A stretch of DNA of 64,000 nt, taken from contig JAMWFC010000080.1 in NCBI GenBank assembly GCA_027475525.1, positions 558,001 through 622,000 of the forward strand, read 5' to 3'. Both the position numbers and the translations under genes were made by a program. The DNA is from Macrolepiota albuminosa. Lineage: Eukaryota; Basidiomycota; Agaricomycetes; Agaricales; Agaricaceae. Positions 1 to 10,689 of the stretch are shown here, piece by piece (position 1 is the stretch's first letter; every line of letters begins with the position of its first letter). The notes beneath the pieces were generated by a model. That model saw nothing but the letters and a program-made list of their open reading frames with translations. It was not told the origin of the DNA and did not search any database.

Positions 1-354
1 CTATGCCAGGTTGGATACTTCTGAGGCCTCTAAAGCATGAGAAACAACTGTACAGTACAACAAAACCTTAAAAACTCAAAAATTGCCTATACAAACAATT
101 GCACAAATAAGAGGCAAACTCTGGCAAATTCTGGCTTATATAAGTGGTCTGGAAGCGGTGCTAAGGGGCCCACACTTGTCTGAATAGTAGCTAAAGAATC
201 AGGGCACTTCAAGAGCTGAGAATAGTACTAACAGATAGTGTTAAAAGAATAGACATAGTAAAATGAAATAATGTCAGAAGAAATAAGAGAATGAATGAAA
301 AGAGAGTAAAGAGATAAGGACTAAAAGAAGAAAGAAACAAGGAGTCCTCTGATA
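1..354 (-). repeat. LTR fragment, 519-bp LTR family (LTR-B)
   Basis: Reverse-complement match to the complete solo LTR at 17826-18344. It covers the LTR 5' part, from its first bases (here near 354, TGTCAG decayed to TATCAG) to the window edge. Shared landmarks are CTATGCCAGGTTGGA, ACACTTGTCTGAAT and a terminal purine-rich stretch. The remainder lies outside the window. Basis: repeat comparison within the window. Confidence 0.75.
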
Positions 355-1160
355 CTATTGACTGGCCTGCAATTGATGTTGGAAAGAGTGCTCTCAAGCA
401 GGTGATAAAAATGGATTGGATTAGTTGCTTACCACTGCTTGTAAGCTATAACTTCTGTCTTAACAGGAATTTTGATGCACATCTGTGTAGGTTGACAGAG
501 CTCATCCAAGCAGAGCAGCTCATAAATCATCATAGTTGAACAAGATGATTCTAAGATAACAGTAATTTCCTGCTGATTGAAGAGGACCTCATGCTTATGC
601 AATATATGAGAGTGTTTCTAACTAGCATTCACTGCTGATACTCAAAAGTGTTTCTAATAGAAAAAGTGTAAAAGAAAGCTGTTATGCTATTTCTGATGTA
701 TTAATTTTCCATAAAAAGAGTCATTTAACAAAGAAAAGTGCCTTTTTCTTTTGAAAATTGGCACATTGAAAATTGCATAACAGCTTTTTTTTTGAAGTCA
801 TTTAACAAAGAAAAGTGCCTTTTTCTTTTGAAAATTGGCACATTGAAAATTGCATAACAGCTTTTTTTTTGAATTTTTCCAATAGAAACACAATTCAGTG
901 CTAGCAGTGGTTGAGTTACAAATCTTCTGGATACATGGATAGTATATTTGAGTTGGTTACATATATGTATTTGTAAAGTACGTCTGCACAGATCTTGGCT
1001 CAATATGGTGTAATATGTAGATAACAACGAGTCCTGTGCTAGTTCAATGTCCATGTTGTATAGTTGGACAAAGTTTCAATATAAGTTTAATGCCAAAGAG
1101 TATGAATAATAAGTGCTAGAATTAATAAACATTCCTAGTGTGAGAAACTGTTCTCTAATA
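355..1160. other. AT-rich decayed sequence, no gene recognised
   Basis: No open frame here resembles a known protein family. The stretch contains one 77-bp tandem duplication (719-872) with T-runs. Probably old transposon sequence. Confidence 0.5.
719..872. repeat. 77-bp tandem duplication A
   Basis: Copies 719-795 and 796-872 are identical. Same 77-bp period as fifteen others in the window; likely assembly overlap. Confidence 0.9.
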
Positions 1161-2243
1161 AGTTTTTCTTATAACTAAGCAGTTTATTGTGACTGACTAG
1201 CTCTGATAGGAGCAATAATCATTTTTGTGCTGTCTTCAATAGCAATTGATAAAGTTTAAATAAGTTGATAATAAGTAAAGAAAACATATAATGTGCTTTA
1301 GAAAATTTTTGCCTTGAAATAAAGTCTACAACTTGATTCTCACCTAGTATAAAGCAGATCTTCAACTGAGGGTCTCTCTCAATTATATCATCCACGATAT
1401 ATTTTAATAAAAGATTATATCTTGAAAATGCATGGAAAGAATTGAACATTGCTATAGTGTTAAAAATCATGATTTTCAGTGGGTGTGTGGCAGCATTAAT
1501 AGCAAGGAAAAAAGCAGACACTACTATAAATGCCTCTAGAAAAAAAAATGAGGTCTATCAGTATTTCAAGAGGTGTAGGGAAAAAAAAGCTCTCTGAGTG
1601 TATAGATACTAAAACTCCAGTTATGTGAAGCATGCATTGGATTGATTATAACATTACATCAACTTCATCCAATGCTATTAACATCAAAATTCTTGTGTCA
1701 TTAGATTGTTCTATGTGTTAAGCTTTCTGCAGGAAGTCCAATTTTATAGCTTTGTTAGATTATATCTGAGCCAAGAAGAAATCTCCAATACTATTCAGCT
1801 TTGCATATATATTTGATAGGCATAAGTGCCAAAAGCAGGAAGACATTGAGTCTTCAGTTTATCTATTCAGGTAGTTTCTGCTAGCCTTGTTTAGAAAAAT
1901 ATTTTGATTTACTCTTCAGAGACTTGGCAAAATGTTTTATTTTGATTATCAAGTCAGCTTTTGCTTCCTCAGATAATATCATTGTCATGTCATTGAGATC
2001 AACAGCTATATTAATTTTTATTAGAGGTATGCCAAAGACCTGTTTTTTTTTGGCTTGTAAGGAACTCCAAGTTCATCCCATAGTTTTAGCACTTTGCACT
2101 TGTTGAAAAGAATATGGTAGTTATATAATGCATATTAAATAAAATTATCAATGTCATTGATGCCAAACAAATCATTGTTGAAAACTAATGGCTGATAGAC
2201 CTCTTTGATATTTTTGGCTGTCCATATAATTAGACTATTTATG
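1160..2243 (-). pseudogene. Retroelement RT/RNase H relic, C-terminal part (interrupted by element 1)
   Basis: On the minus strand, about 1940-2070 reads as a frame with FGIPL..I.I.VD.NDMTM, and 1219-1521 reads as an RNase H-like frame with the tail FILGENQVVDFISRQ. Both resemble the RT-RNase H of Agaricomycete DIRS-like retroelements, where this last motif is normally (G)E.N..ADALSR. The N-terminal part lies beyond the gypsy insertion at 14364-14950, in the same orientation, so one relic was split by element 1. Stops and AT richness show it is dead. Family placement is from memory of the motif pattern and is moderately sure. Confidence 0.6.
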
Positions 2244-2476
2244 TGTAGCGTAGTCCGCTATGTGGTGTTGGCCACATAGCTTTACTTACTGTATAGTAGT
2301 AAATATTATATTATATTTATTATAATATAATATTATTTACATTAGTATATAATTAGTTACCCTGCTGCTTACAAAGCAGCTTATTTTGTGTTGATACTAC
2401 ATAGTCAATAGACCGGACTGGTCTGATTCTGTGCAGTGTGAACCTAAGCTCTCACAATCTCTGTAACTTCATTACA
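2244..2476 (+). repeat. 5' LTR of element 1
   Basis: Begins TGTAGCG and ends TTACA. It differs from the 3' LTR at 2266 (T against C) and 2471 (A against G); both are changes expected from CpG deamination. It contains a 9-bp-arm hairpin (2257-2280) and an AT-rich hairpin with 14-bp arms (2302-2315 and 2321-2334, 5-base loop). Confidence 0.97.
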
Positions 2477-2493
2477 TTTTTTTGAATCCGCCA

Positions 2494-2513
2494 GCTAGGA
2501 TCTATTGCCTAGC
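2494..2513 (+). promoter_or_regulatory. Leader hairpin just after the 5' LTR
   Basis: GCTAGG (2494-2499) and CCTAGC (2508-2513) form a 6-bp stem with an 8-base loop, 18 bases after the LTR. I see no TGG-initiated primer-binding site next to the LTR, so priming may not use a tRNA 3' end, or the site has changed. The same leader sequence is recognisable in the relic at 20249-20425. Confidence 0.45.
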
Positions 2514-2583
2514 ATCCGACGTCAGTCGTTGAGTTCGTTGACAGAACTCTATCAGCTTCTCGAGCTTCTTGCACAGCCACACC

Positions 2584-5298
2584 ATGCAAATTTCAAACAG
2601 GGGATTGATGAGTAATCCCATACCTGCAGCGCCCACTGACGGCGGGCGAAATGCCCACGACCTACGGGGAGACCCAGCAGACACCCAGGACACGTCAGCG
2701 TCCAATGCGGGTCAGGTAAGACCCAAGGCTCGAGACCGAGGTCAGAGTACCGACCTGGCTGGGAATGAGAGCGAGGCCCGGAGAGCTGAAAGCTCACAGC
2801 AGGACGGTCCGCAACACCTCCAAGACAAGATGCCCGGGGGATTAACGCCCCCAGTTACGCAGCTGCCAGGAGGACTGCGACGGTCTAGCCGATTGGCTTC
2901 CAAAGGACCCCTGCAGGACGGCCGACAGTCAACCGGCGCCTATGGCGCCCCAGGAGACGCCAAGTCGTCAGTACGGACTGGGAGAGCCCTCCCTGCGAGC
3001 CGGAACAGTGGGACCAGGCGGTCCACAGCAGGTCCAATGCCTTCTAAAGTAGCGGAAGCCCGCTTAGAAGAGGTACCGGAGGAGGCTGCAAGGCCTGAAG
3101 TATACCGCGCGGAAGATCGATTTCCGCGCACACCAGCAGTGGAGGAAGCTCCGGAGGTTGTAGAGCTTCCAGAGGAGATGATGGAGTCGTCAAGTGACAA
3201 CGACGTTGGAGCAGAGGAACAGCGGCTGAAAACTGCGTACACCGTGCACTTGCAGGTGTTCTGGGACTTGCACCCAGAGGTGATGAAATACACCACCCAA
3301 GCGCGACTCGAGCGCTACGCGTCAGCCCATATAGTAGCACTTAGGCGACAAGGGCACGAAGTGCCCAATGTATTCAGTACGAAATATACTGATTTGATGG
3401 TGAGAGTGCTCACTATGGAGCTGCAAATGTATGTGCAGCGTAAGGCCACACGGCAATCGGGGGTCTCGACCCCATGGTGAGAGTGCTCACTATGGAGCTG
3501 CAAATGTATGTGCAGCGTAAGGCCACACGGCAATCGGGGGTCTCGACCCCTGGAGCCACACGTCCGAGGAATGCTCGGCACGACGCAATCAAGACGTCGG
3601 AATCAAGCTAGTGGAGGCACTAGCATGGGCGCAAGAAGTGCCCAAAGTAAGACCGGTGAGTACTTTTTATACTCCAGCAGGACAAGGGTGGCGTGAGGAG
3701 CCCCCGCACATGCGTAACCATGACTGTAGGACAGATATGTCAGGTCCGGATGGGCACGATAGCACGGTGCTCAAAGTGGAAAGCGAGGCATCCGTGATGC
3801 TGCGCGTGCCCATGGCCGAAACGTTGAGCGACAGAGTCGCGTATCAACGTATGCGCAATGGCGACCTCAGGACTAAGGGACAGTCCCTTATAGACGATCA
3901 GGGCATCGTATTCGAGGGCACTAAGCCCATTGACGAGATGCGTCGTCAATTCGTCACGCAGGGTCAGGAGAATCAAGCTTCTCCAGGTCCAGGGCGGCGC
4001 AACGATCATGATCAAGGAGACTTCCTCGATCGAGATGGCGCCACAAGACGTGATGTCCCTGGTAACGGCTGGGATGACGGCCCTAGGTCGATTCCTAGAG
4101 ACGAGGGCAATTATGCCCACAGTTGAGGAGGCTCGGGACGTCCTCCGCAAGGTGGACGGGGGAAGTCACTTCCCCATGCCGCTGATTTGGCGACTAGATC
4201 CCCGGGTCAGTGGGAAGCCATTCAAATGCATCGTGAAGCCATGCACGATCACCTGCATCGAGTAGTCGATGATGCCCTGGGCGTAACCTTACGGTTACCA
4301 GACAGAGTGAAGCTGCGTAAAGCAGACAGTAGGCACATTCGCGCCTATACAGGCGCGTCCAAGTTCAGCGACCTGGAAGATTGGGCGATGGATGTATGCA
4401 CCCATCTTGCCATGTGCTTATATGGAGGTGACCGTATGGAACGAGAACGAATCTTCGTTCTGCCTGAGTTCTTGGCCGGAGAGGCCATGGGTTGGTTTCG
4501 ATGGGCAGTACTGCACGTCAACCGTGTCCAATATGACTGGACGTTTAAAGGAGTCCTTACAGGACTGTATGGTTTCGATGGGCAGTACTGCACGTCAACC
4601 GTGTCCAATATGACTGGACGTTTAAAGGAGTCCTTACAGGACTGTATGATCGATTCGTACACCCCTCAACGCTCCAGGATGCAAGGCGGGACTTCCAGTC
4701 CGCCAAGTACACCGAGAAGTTGGGAGTACAAGGGTTCTATGATACCCTTAATGACCATGCCCAGAACATGGCAGTATACCCGGACGGGTATACAATGCTC
4801 GAAACGTTCTTGGATGGCATTCCAGCGGATATGCGCCGCTATTTGATACGTGAGGACGGATTGTCCCCAGAAGTCAACAATGTGGAAGAATTTGTGGCAT
4901 ATGCCATCCGGTATGAGCAGTCTCTGAAGACTGCTAACCACTACGAACATTGGAGTGGACACAAAGGGGGACCCAGGCGACTACCGCCTGGTGGGACACC
5001 CTCACGGGGTCAGCATGTGGGGACCTTCCTGGCCAAAAAGACCGATTTGGACCGTGACCGCAACACGCGGTTTGTTGTACGCAGAACCCCTGCTGCGAAC
5101 CGAGGGCGGAGCCGCCCACGCCCAGAGCGGGCGCCGGACGGTGAACGTCCTAAACCAAGGCCGGACTTCAAGCCAGCCAACCCACCAGGGCAGTTGGGGA
5201 CTTGTTTCGCGTGTGGCCAACCAGGCCACTACGCTACCAACTGCCCTGCGAAGCCAGGACCCCCGAGGAAGGGGTATACACCTCATGCCCACCTTTGA
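2584..5298 (+). CDS. gag: Element 1 gag with N-terminal extension and zinc knuckle
   Basis: The first ATG is at 2584. About 300 residues of acidic, low-complexity sequence lead into a segment (LHPEVMKY..ARLERY) that aligns with element 2 near 53790-54000. The core gag includes YQRMRNGDL, LEDWAMDVC and FLDGIPADMRR, all shared with element 2. A CCHC knuckle (CFACGQPGHYATNC) lies near 5205-5246. As printed the frame is broken by 77-bp duplications at 3397-3550 and 4493-4646, an apparent 1-base loss near 3580, a TGA at 4124-4126, and a TGA at 5296-5298 before the protease. Element 2 lacks the 5296 stop, so I read it as a mutation. Gag packages the RNA into particles. Confidence 0.8.
3397..3550. 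repeat. 77-bp tandem duplication B
   Basis: Copies 3397-3473 and 3474-3550 are identical and the match stops exactly at the unit ends. It shifts the gag frame; joining 3473 to 3551 keeps it open to 3609. Confidence 0.95.
4493..4646. repeat. 77-bp tandem duplication C
   Basis: Copies 4493-4569 and 4570-4646 are identical. It explains the switch of the gag frame between 4187-4846 and 4720-5298. Confidence 0.95.
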
Positions 5299-6148
5299 GC
5301 TGCACATACTGCAGCCGCGAGTGGGAGTGATGGAGACGTATCTGCCGATTCTGAGGCAGAGCACCCCACAAACGACCAGGAGCCCCCAGAGGAGGCATCG
5401 GGTGCTGAGCCCGAGAGTGTGGTCGTGGAGGGGGAGGAGTACGTCACAGTCGACGTATATGACGACGTCTACGACAATGAGTATTACAGTCGCGACAGCG
5501 ACTCTGAATGCCTAGCGGCGATGACGGATTGGCCGTCCACAAATGATCCCGAACGGAATAACGTAGTTCGGATGAAGAAGGTGACCCTTCGTCGTGCAGA
5601 GGGCACTTTGCAGCGCCCTACATTGAAACGAGCAGACAAGGAGTGCCTGGTCTCATATGTGGACGTAGACGGCCACAAGGCATGGACCCTATGGGACTCT
5701 GGGAGTACCACATCGGGCATAACGCCCCAGTTCGCCCATGTGTACGGAATATCCATGCAGGAGTTGGATACGCCATTGGCGTTACAGCTGGGCACCGTAG
5801 GGAGCCGAGCCATGGTGCAGTATGGGACAAATATGAATGTCCAAACGCCGGGCTCACGTAGCCGGGAATACATGGATGTAGCGAACTTTGATTGCTACGA
5901 TATGATACTGGGAACACCATTCATGCGGCGTAACAAAGTCATACTAGACTTTGACCAATGTCAGGTACTAGCTACAATATGATACTAGGAACACCATTCA
6001 TGCAGCGTAACAAAGTCATACTAGACTTTGACCAATGTCAGGTACTAGTGAATGGGAAAGTGATCCCAGCCAAACAGCTACAGCAGACGACACTGATAAT
6101 CGTCTGCGACGTCATCGCACTATGGAGAAACGCAAGGACTCTCCATGA
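5299..6148 (+). CDS. Element 1 aspartic protease region
   Basis: Continues in the gag frame after the 5296 TGA. It has an acidic linker (VVVEGEEYVTVDVYDDVYD), then a retroviral-type protease with LWDSGSTTSGI near 5689-5721 (catalytic Asp in DSG) and a later segment MILGTPFMRRNKV. A 77-bp duplication at 5894-6047 and an apparent 1-base loss near 6090 interrupt it. It ends at TGA 6146-6148. The homologous protein of element 2 ends at a TGA at exactly the same aligned place (56600-56602). The protease would cleave the gag-pol polyprotein. Confidence 0.8.
5894..6047. repeat. 77-bp tandem duplication D (not perfectly identical)
   Basis: Copies 5894-5970 and 5971-6047 differ at three sites, all G in the first copy and A in the second. 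Reads from different genomic copies of the element could produce this at a contig join. Confidence 0.9.
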
Positions 6149-9100
6149 CTTGGCCGGCGCAGAGTGCCGGCCGTGGAGGATGTGGAGGAGGAAGTGCAGG
6201 CTATGCCTGGACTGAGTGCAGACCACAACGTGGGCGCAGAGTGCCGGCCGTGGAGGATGTGGAGGAGGAAGTGCAGGCTATGCCTGGACTGAGTGCAGAC
6301 CACAACGTGGTAATGATGAGCGAGGAGGAGTATCAAGCCTCCAAGAGGAGCAACGAGCGAATAATCGCTCCTGAGATTCGAGGTGCAAGGCCTCCAGACA
6401 AACACCATCGAAAGGTGAGACGACGGGAGGACTCAGTGGATGTATGTCCACCTACGTCCTCACAATTCAAGTTGGAAGACTTGGAAGACAGCATCCGAGA
6501 GGCGGAAGCCTCAGAAGAGGGGGACACACGGTCCCTATGGGAGCGACCAGCCCCCCTACCGGAGTACGACTGGGCATACAACCCCCGAATGCCGCAAGAG
6601 TGGAACGAGCTGGTGGCAGCCACGTGTGCGCGAAATGCGCACCAGAGACGGATGACCGTCAAACCAGCGTATCGCCAGCCAGCCCCGGATGAGGTATCCA
6701 TAGCGTACTCGCTTGTACGTGAAGGAAGAAGCCTCGTGGCTTATAAGGCAGCGGCAGCGGGTGCTCCGCTGAGACTACATATACCTGATGACAGTGTCAC
6801 TTGGGTGCTCGCAATGCGCGAGCAGTATGCACTGCCGCCTCGGCCACCCTCAGAGACGGTGGAAGTACTTCCCCCGGTATGCCTGAAGGGGAAACAGAAG
6901 GCGACAAGCCTTCGTGAGGAAGATATTCCTCGGTTGTGTCAGCAATGGCAAGAAGAATTTGCCGACATGGTCAATGGGACCAAGGAGGAGCTCCTGCCAT
7001 GGCGGGAGGTGAACCATGAGATTAATCTCATAGACGAGAACAAGCAGTATAAGTACCACTTGCCGCGCTGCCGCCATGGCGGGAGGTGAACCATGAGATT
7101 AATCTCATAGACGAGAACAAGCAGTATAAGTACCACTTGCCGCGCTGTCCACGCGCCCTCCAGGAGCAACTACGCGATAAGACTAATCGCTATTTGAATG
7201 CTCAATGGTGGTCCCCATGCACCACCGCTCAAGCTGCACCATTATTGTGCATCCCGAAGAAGGATGGAACCCTTCGAACAGCTCTTGATGCGCGTCAGCG
7301 CAATGACAATACCATAAATTATTGTGCATCCCGAAGAAGGATGGAACCCTTCGAACAGCTCTTGATGCGCGTCAGCGCAATGACAATACCATAAAGGATG
7401 TAACTCTTTACCAGATCAAGAGGTGATCCGGGAAGACGTGGCTCGGCGAAGTATCGCTCGAAGATTGACCTTACTGATGCTTACGAGCAGGTGCGCATTC
7501 ACACCGAGACGTACCCAAGACCGTATTTGCGTCGATCATGGGTACATTCACGAGCAATATAATGCAGATTGGAGACTGCAATGCTCCAGCAACTTTCCAG
7601 AGGCTAATGACCTCTATCTTCCGAGACGTAATAGGACGTTTCATGCACGTCTACTTAGATGACATATTCATCTACTCGGATACCATGGAGGAGCATGAGC
7701 AGCACCTCAGAGTCATATTCGAACGACTGCGCAAGTACAAGTTGTACTTGAAGTGGAAAAAATGTGAGCTCTACGCTCAGAGTATAGACTGCCTAGGGCA
7801 TGTCATAGATGAGCGGGGTATCCACCCTGATCAGGACAAGCTCGATCGTATTCGGGAGTGGCGCACGCCCCAAAACTACAATGACATCCAACGATTCGTT
7901 GGCCTTGTCAACTACATATCGAGCTTCTTGCCCGATGTCACAGCCTATACTGGGCCACTTATGGCCATGACGCAGAACGGATCACCGTTCAATTGGAGGC
8001 CGTTGCACCAGCGGTGCTTCGAGATGGTCAAACGGATCTGTACGAAGACTCCGGTGATTCGACCAATTGACCCTAGACGGGACGAGCCAATATGGCTCAT
8101 TTGCAACGCGTCCAAGACAGGCGTCGGAGCCATGTACAGCCAGGGAAGCAGCTGGCAGACGTGCCGCCCAGCAGGGTTCATGTCGAAGAAGTTCACGACG
8201 GCCCAGCAAAACTATGCGGTGCACGAGCTGGAGACTCTTGCCATACTCGAGGCCCTCCTCAAGTGGGAGGATAAGCTGATGGGATACCCCATCCACATCA
8301 TAACGGACCACAAGGCCCTTGAGTTCTTTAAAACTCAGGTGAACTTGTCGCCGTGTCAGCGACGGTGGATAGACTACATGTCGAGATACCAGTTCGACAT
8401 CACCTATGTTAAAGGTGAACTCAACAAAGTGGCAGACTGCTTGTCACGCTACTTTGAGAGTGATGTAGTCGGGGAGGCTCACAAGCCTCATGAGTATGTG
8501 CAGGCAGACTGCCGCATAGACCCCGCTACTTTGAGAGTGATGTAGTCGGGGAGGCTCACAAGCCTCATGAGTATGTGCAGGCAGACTGCCGCATAGACCC
8601 TGATGGATAGAATTTACCTCTCCACCGATACCAGGAGCTCAGGGAGCATGTCCTGGAAGTACGCGCTATGCGTGATGATGAACGGAGGCGAAGCACTTGC
8701 CTCAGAGAGCAGCGTGAAGAACGGGACGTAGCCGCCCAGTTGCTCAAGGAGCATGAAGCCGTGGACCCAGCGTCCACTAGGGAGCACGAGCGCCACGATG
8801 TACCCGTTACGCTTGCGGAGATGCTCGAAGGCGAATTGCCTTCATCCCAGCCTCCTAGCCTGGTCAATGACGACTTCTGGCAGGAGGTGGTGCAGGACTA
8901 TGGCAATGATTCTCTCTTCGCCGAGATAATTGCCAATCCTGACGACCATCCTCGGTTCAGGCATGAGCCTGGTGGACTCATCACGACGGAGAACCGTCAA
9001 GGGGTGGCAGTGGTATGCCTCCCCCATACGCATACCATTGTTATGCGGGTCTTGGACCAGGCCCATGCCCTGGTGGGGCACTTTGGTGCCGCCCGGACGT

Positions 9101-10510
9101 TGGGCTACATCCGGAGATGGTATTGGTGGCCACGTATGGCCCAAGAAGTGACTAAGTTTTGCGCGTCATGCGCAGGTTGGGCTACATCCGGAGATGGTAT
9201 TGGTGGCCACGTATGGCCCAAGAAGTGACTAAGTTTTGCGCGTCATGCGCAGTGTGTCAGAGGGCAAAGTTGCCCCCTGGATCCCCTCCCGGGAAGCTAC
9301 ACCAGCTACCCGTGCCGGTGAAACCCTGGGACTCAATCGGAATGGACTTCGTAGGTCCCTTTCCCGAGTCCAGAGGGTTCGATTACCTCTGGGTAGTCAT
9401 ATGCCGCATGACGAGCATGGTGCACCTCATACCGGTGCGAACTACGCTGACAGCTAAGGAGCTGTCGTGGATCTACCTGAGGGAGATCGTTAGGCTGCAT
9501 GGGCTGCCTAGCACCATTGTGAGCGATCGTGACTCAAAGTTCACGTCTCAATGGTGGAGAGAACTCCACAAACTGCTAGGAGCGCAACTCCTCATGTCGA
9601 CGTCCTTCCATCCTCAAACGGATAGGCAGACAGAGCGGGCAAACCGCAGTATAGGTCAGATTTTGAGAGCAGTTGTTCGCCCTGACCAACGGGACTGGGT
9701 GGACTGGTGTCCACTCACTGAGTTCGCGATTAACGCAAGTATCTCGCAGTTGTTCGCCCTGACCAACGGGACTGGGTGGACTGGTGTCCACTCACTGAGT
9801 TCGCGATTAACGCAAGTATCTCGGATACCACAGGGTATGCGCCCTTTGAACTCAACGGAGGGTACTTGCCCTCCATGCTGCACGAAGTTCGTGCTGATAC
9901 GGTAGCTCACCGTGGAGTTGTCGAGTTCGCCAGGCAGGCCCTGGAGAACATCACGGCGGCGCATGACGCCATCATAGAGGCACGAGTCTTCCAGGCAAAA
10001 AACGCCAATCACCGTAGGCGAGCAGACCCACCAATAGCAGTAGGAGCGTTGGTCTACCTATCAACGCGTAATCTGAAGCTCCCAAAGGGACGGGCGAGTA
10101 AACTCTGCCCGAAGTGGGTAGGCCCATACCGCGTCCTAGACGCAGAGCCAAGTACCTCCAACTACGTGTTGGAGCTGCCTCTGGCATTACAGGAACGACG
10201 CATCGTTCCTAAGTTTCATGTGTCGCTGTTGCGACCTTACAGCGCATCTGACGATGCGCTGTTCCCTAACAGGGCAACCCTGGGCCCCTATGATTTTGGG
10301 GCTCAAGACAATGACGAATGGTTCGTCGAGTGCATAATTGGGCACCGGTGGACTGAGCGTAACACGCTCGAGTTTGAAGTACGATGGTCCCTGGGGGACA
10401 CAACATGGGAGCCACACTCCCATTGCTCCAAGTTAGCGGCACTTGACCGTTATTTGGAGTTGAAGGGCATTAAGTGCCCACATCAATTAAGTAAGCATGC
10501 CGGCGCTTAA
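6149..10510 (+). CDS. pol: Element 1 pol: RT, RNase H, integrase, chromodomain
   Basis: In-frame continuation after TGA 6146. RT carries QIGDCNAPATFQRLM and the catalytic box YLDDIFIYS (about 7651-7677). RNase H follows with WLICNASKTG near 8091-8120 and DHKALEFF near 8308. Integrase has the zinc site (H-x4-H near 9063, CASCAVCQ), a DDE core starting GMDFVGPFP and containing SDRDSKF and TERANR, then a GPY segment (PKWVGPYRVL) and a C-terminal chromodomain (about 10318-10470, FEVRWSLGDTTWEPH). The frame is cut by duplications E-J, three 1-base losses near 7405, 7447 and 7510, and a TAG near 8607. The first RNase H aspartate is Asn here (element 2 has Asp), which should impair activity. Chromodomains of this class usually guide integration to heterochromatin. 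Confidence 0.85.
6156..6309. repeat. 77-bp tandem duplication E
   Basis: Copies 6156-6232 and 6233-6309 are identical; it lies just after the pro-pol TGA. Confidence 0.95.
6996..7149. repeat. 77-bp tandem duplication F
   Basis: Copies 6996-7072 and 7073-7149 are identical; it falls just upstream of the RT core. Confidence 0.95.
7241..7394. repeat. 77-bp tandem duplication G
   Basis: Copies 7241-7317 and 7318-7394 are identical; it repeats the RT segment reading LCIPKKDGTLRTAL. Confidence 0.95.
8447..8600. repeat. 77-bp tandem duplication H
   Basis: Copies 8447-8523 and 8524-8600 are identical; it sits at the end of RNase H. Confidence 0.95.
9099..9252. repeat. 77-bp tandem duplication I
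   Basis: Copies 9099-9175 and 9176-9252 are identical; it splits the integrase zinc site. Confidence 0.95.
9669..9822. repeat. 77-bp tandem duplication J
   Basis: Copies 9669-9745 and 9746-9822 are identical; it lies after the integrase catalytic Glu. Confidence 0.95.
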
Positions 10511-10656
10511 TTTGATCGGCAGTGCCGATCGCGGCTTGGCTGAGTTGGTCAGCAGCTGTGGCTGAAACACGTCTTAAAAGCGCTTAATTTGATCGGCAGT
10601 GCCGATCGCGGCTTGGCTGAGTTGGTCAGCAGCTGTGGCTGAAACACGTCTTAAAA
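10503..10656. repeat. 77-bp tandem duplication K
   Basis: Copies 10503-10579 and 10580-10656 are identical. Unlike most, it lies outside coding sequence, in the pol-ORF3 spacer. Confidence 0.95.
10514..10530 (+). promoter_or_regulatory. Perfect hairpin in the pol-ORF3 spacer
   Basis: GATCGGCA (10514-10521), one spacer base, TGCCGATC (10523-10530). It lies 3 bases after the pol stop; duplication K repeats it at 10591-10607. Element 2 has a different hairpin in the same spacer (60535-60549). It may affect termination or downstream initiation; this is inference. Confidence 0.4.
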
Positions 10657-10689
10657 GGTGAAATTTCTTTTTCGCTTTTTTCCCCAACC

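Noticed and set aside
3508..3696. Many medium-length frames antisense to, or shifted from, gag-pol in element 1
   Set aside because: They are shadows in GC-rich coding sequence, or created by the 77-bp copies; none matches a family, and homologous frames are not kept in element 2.
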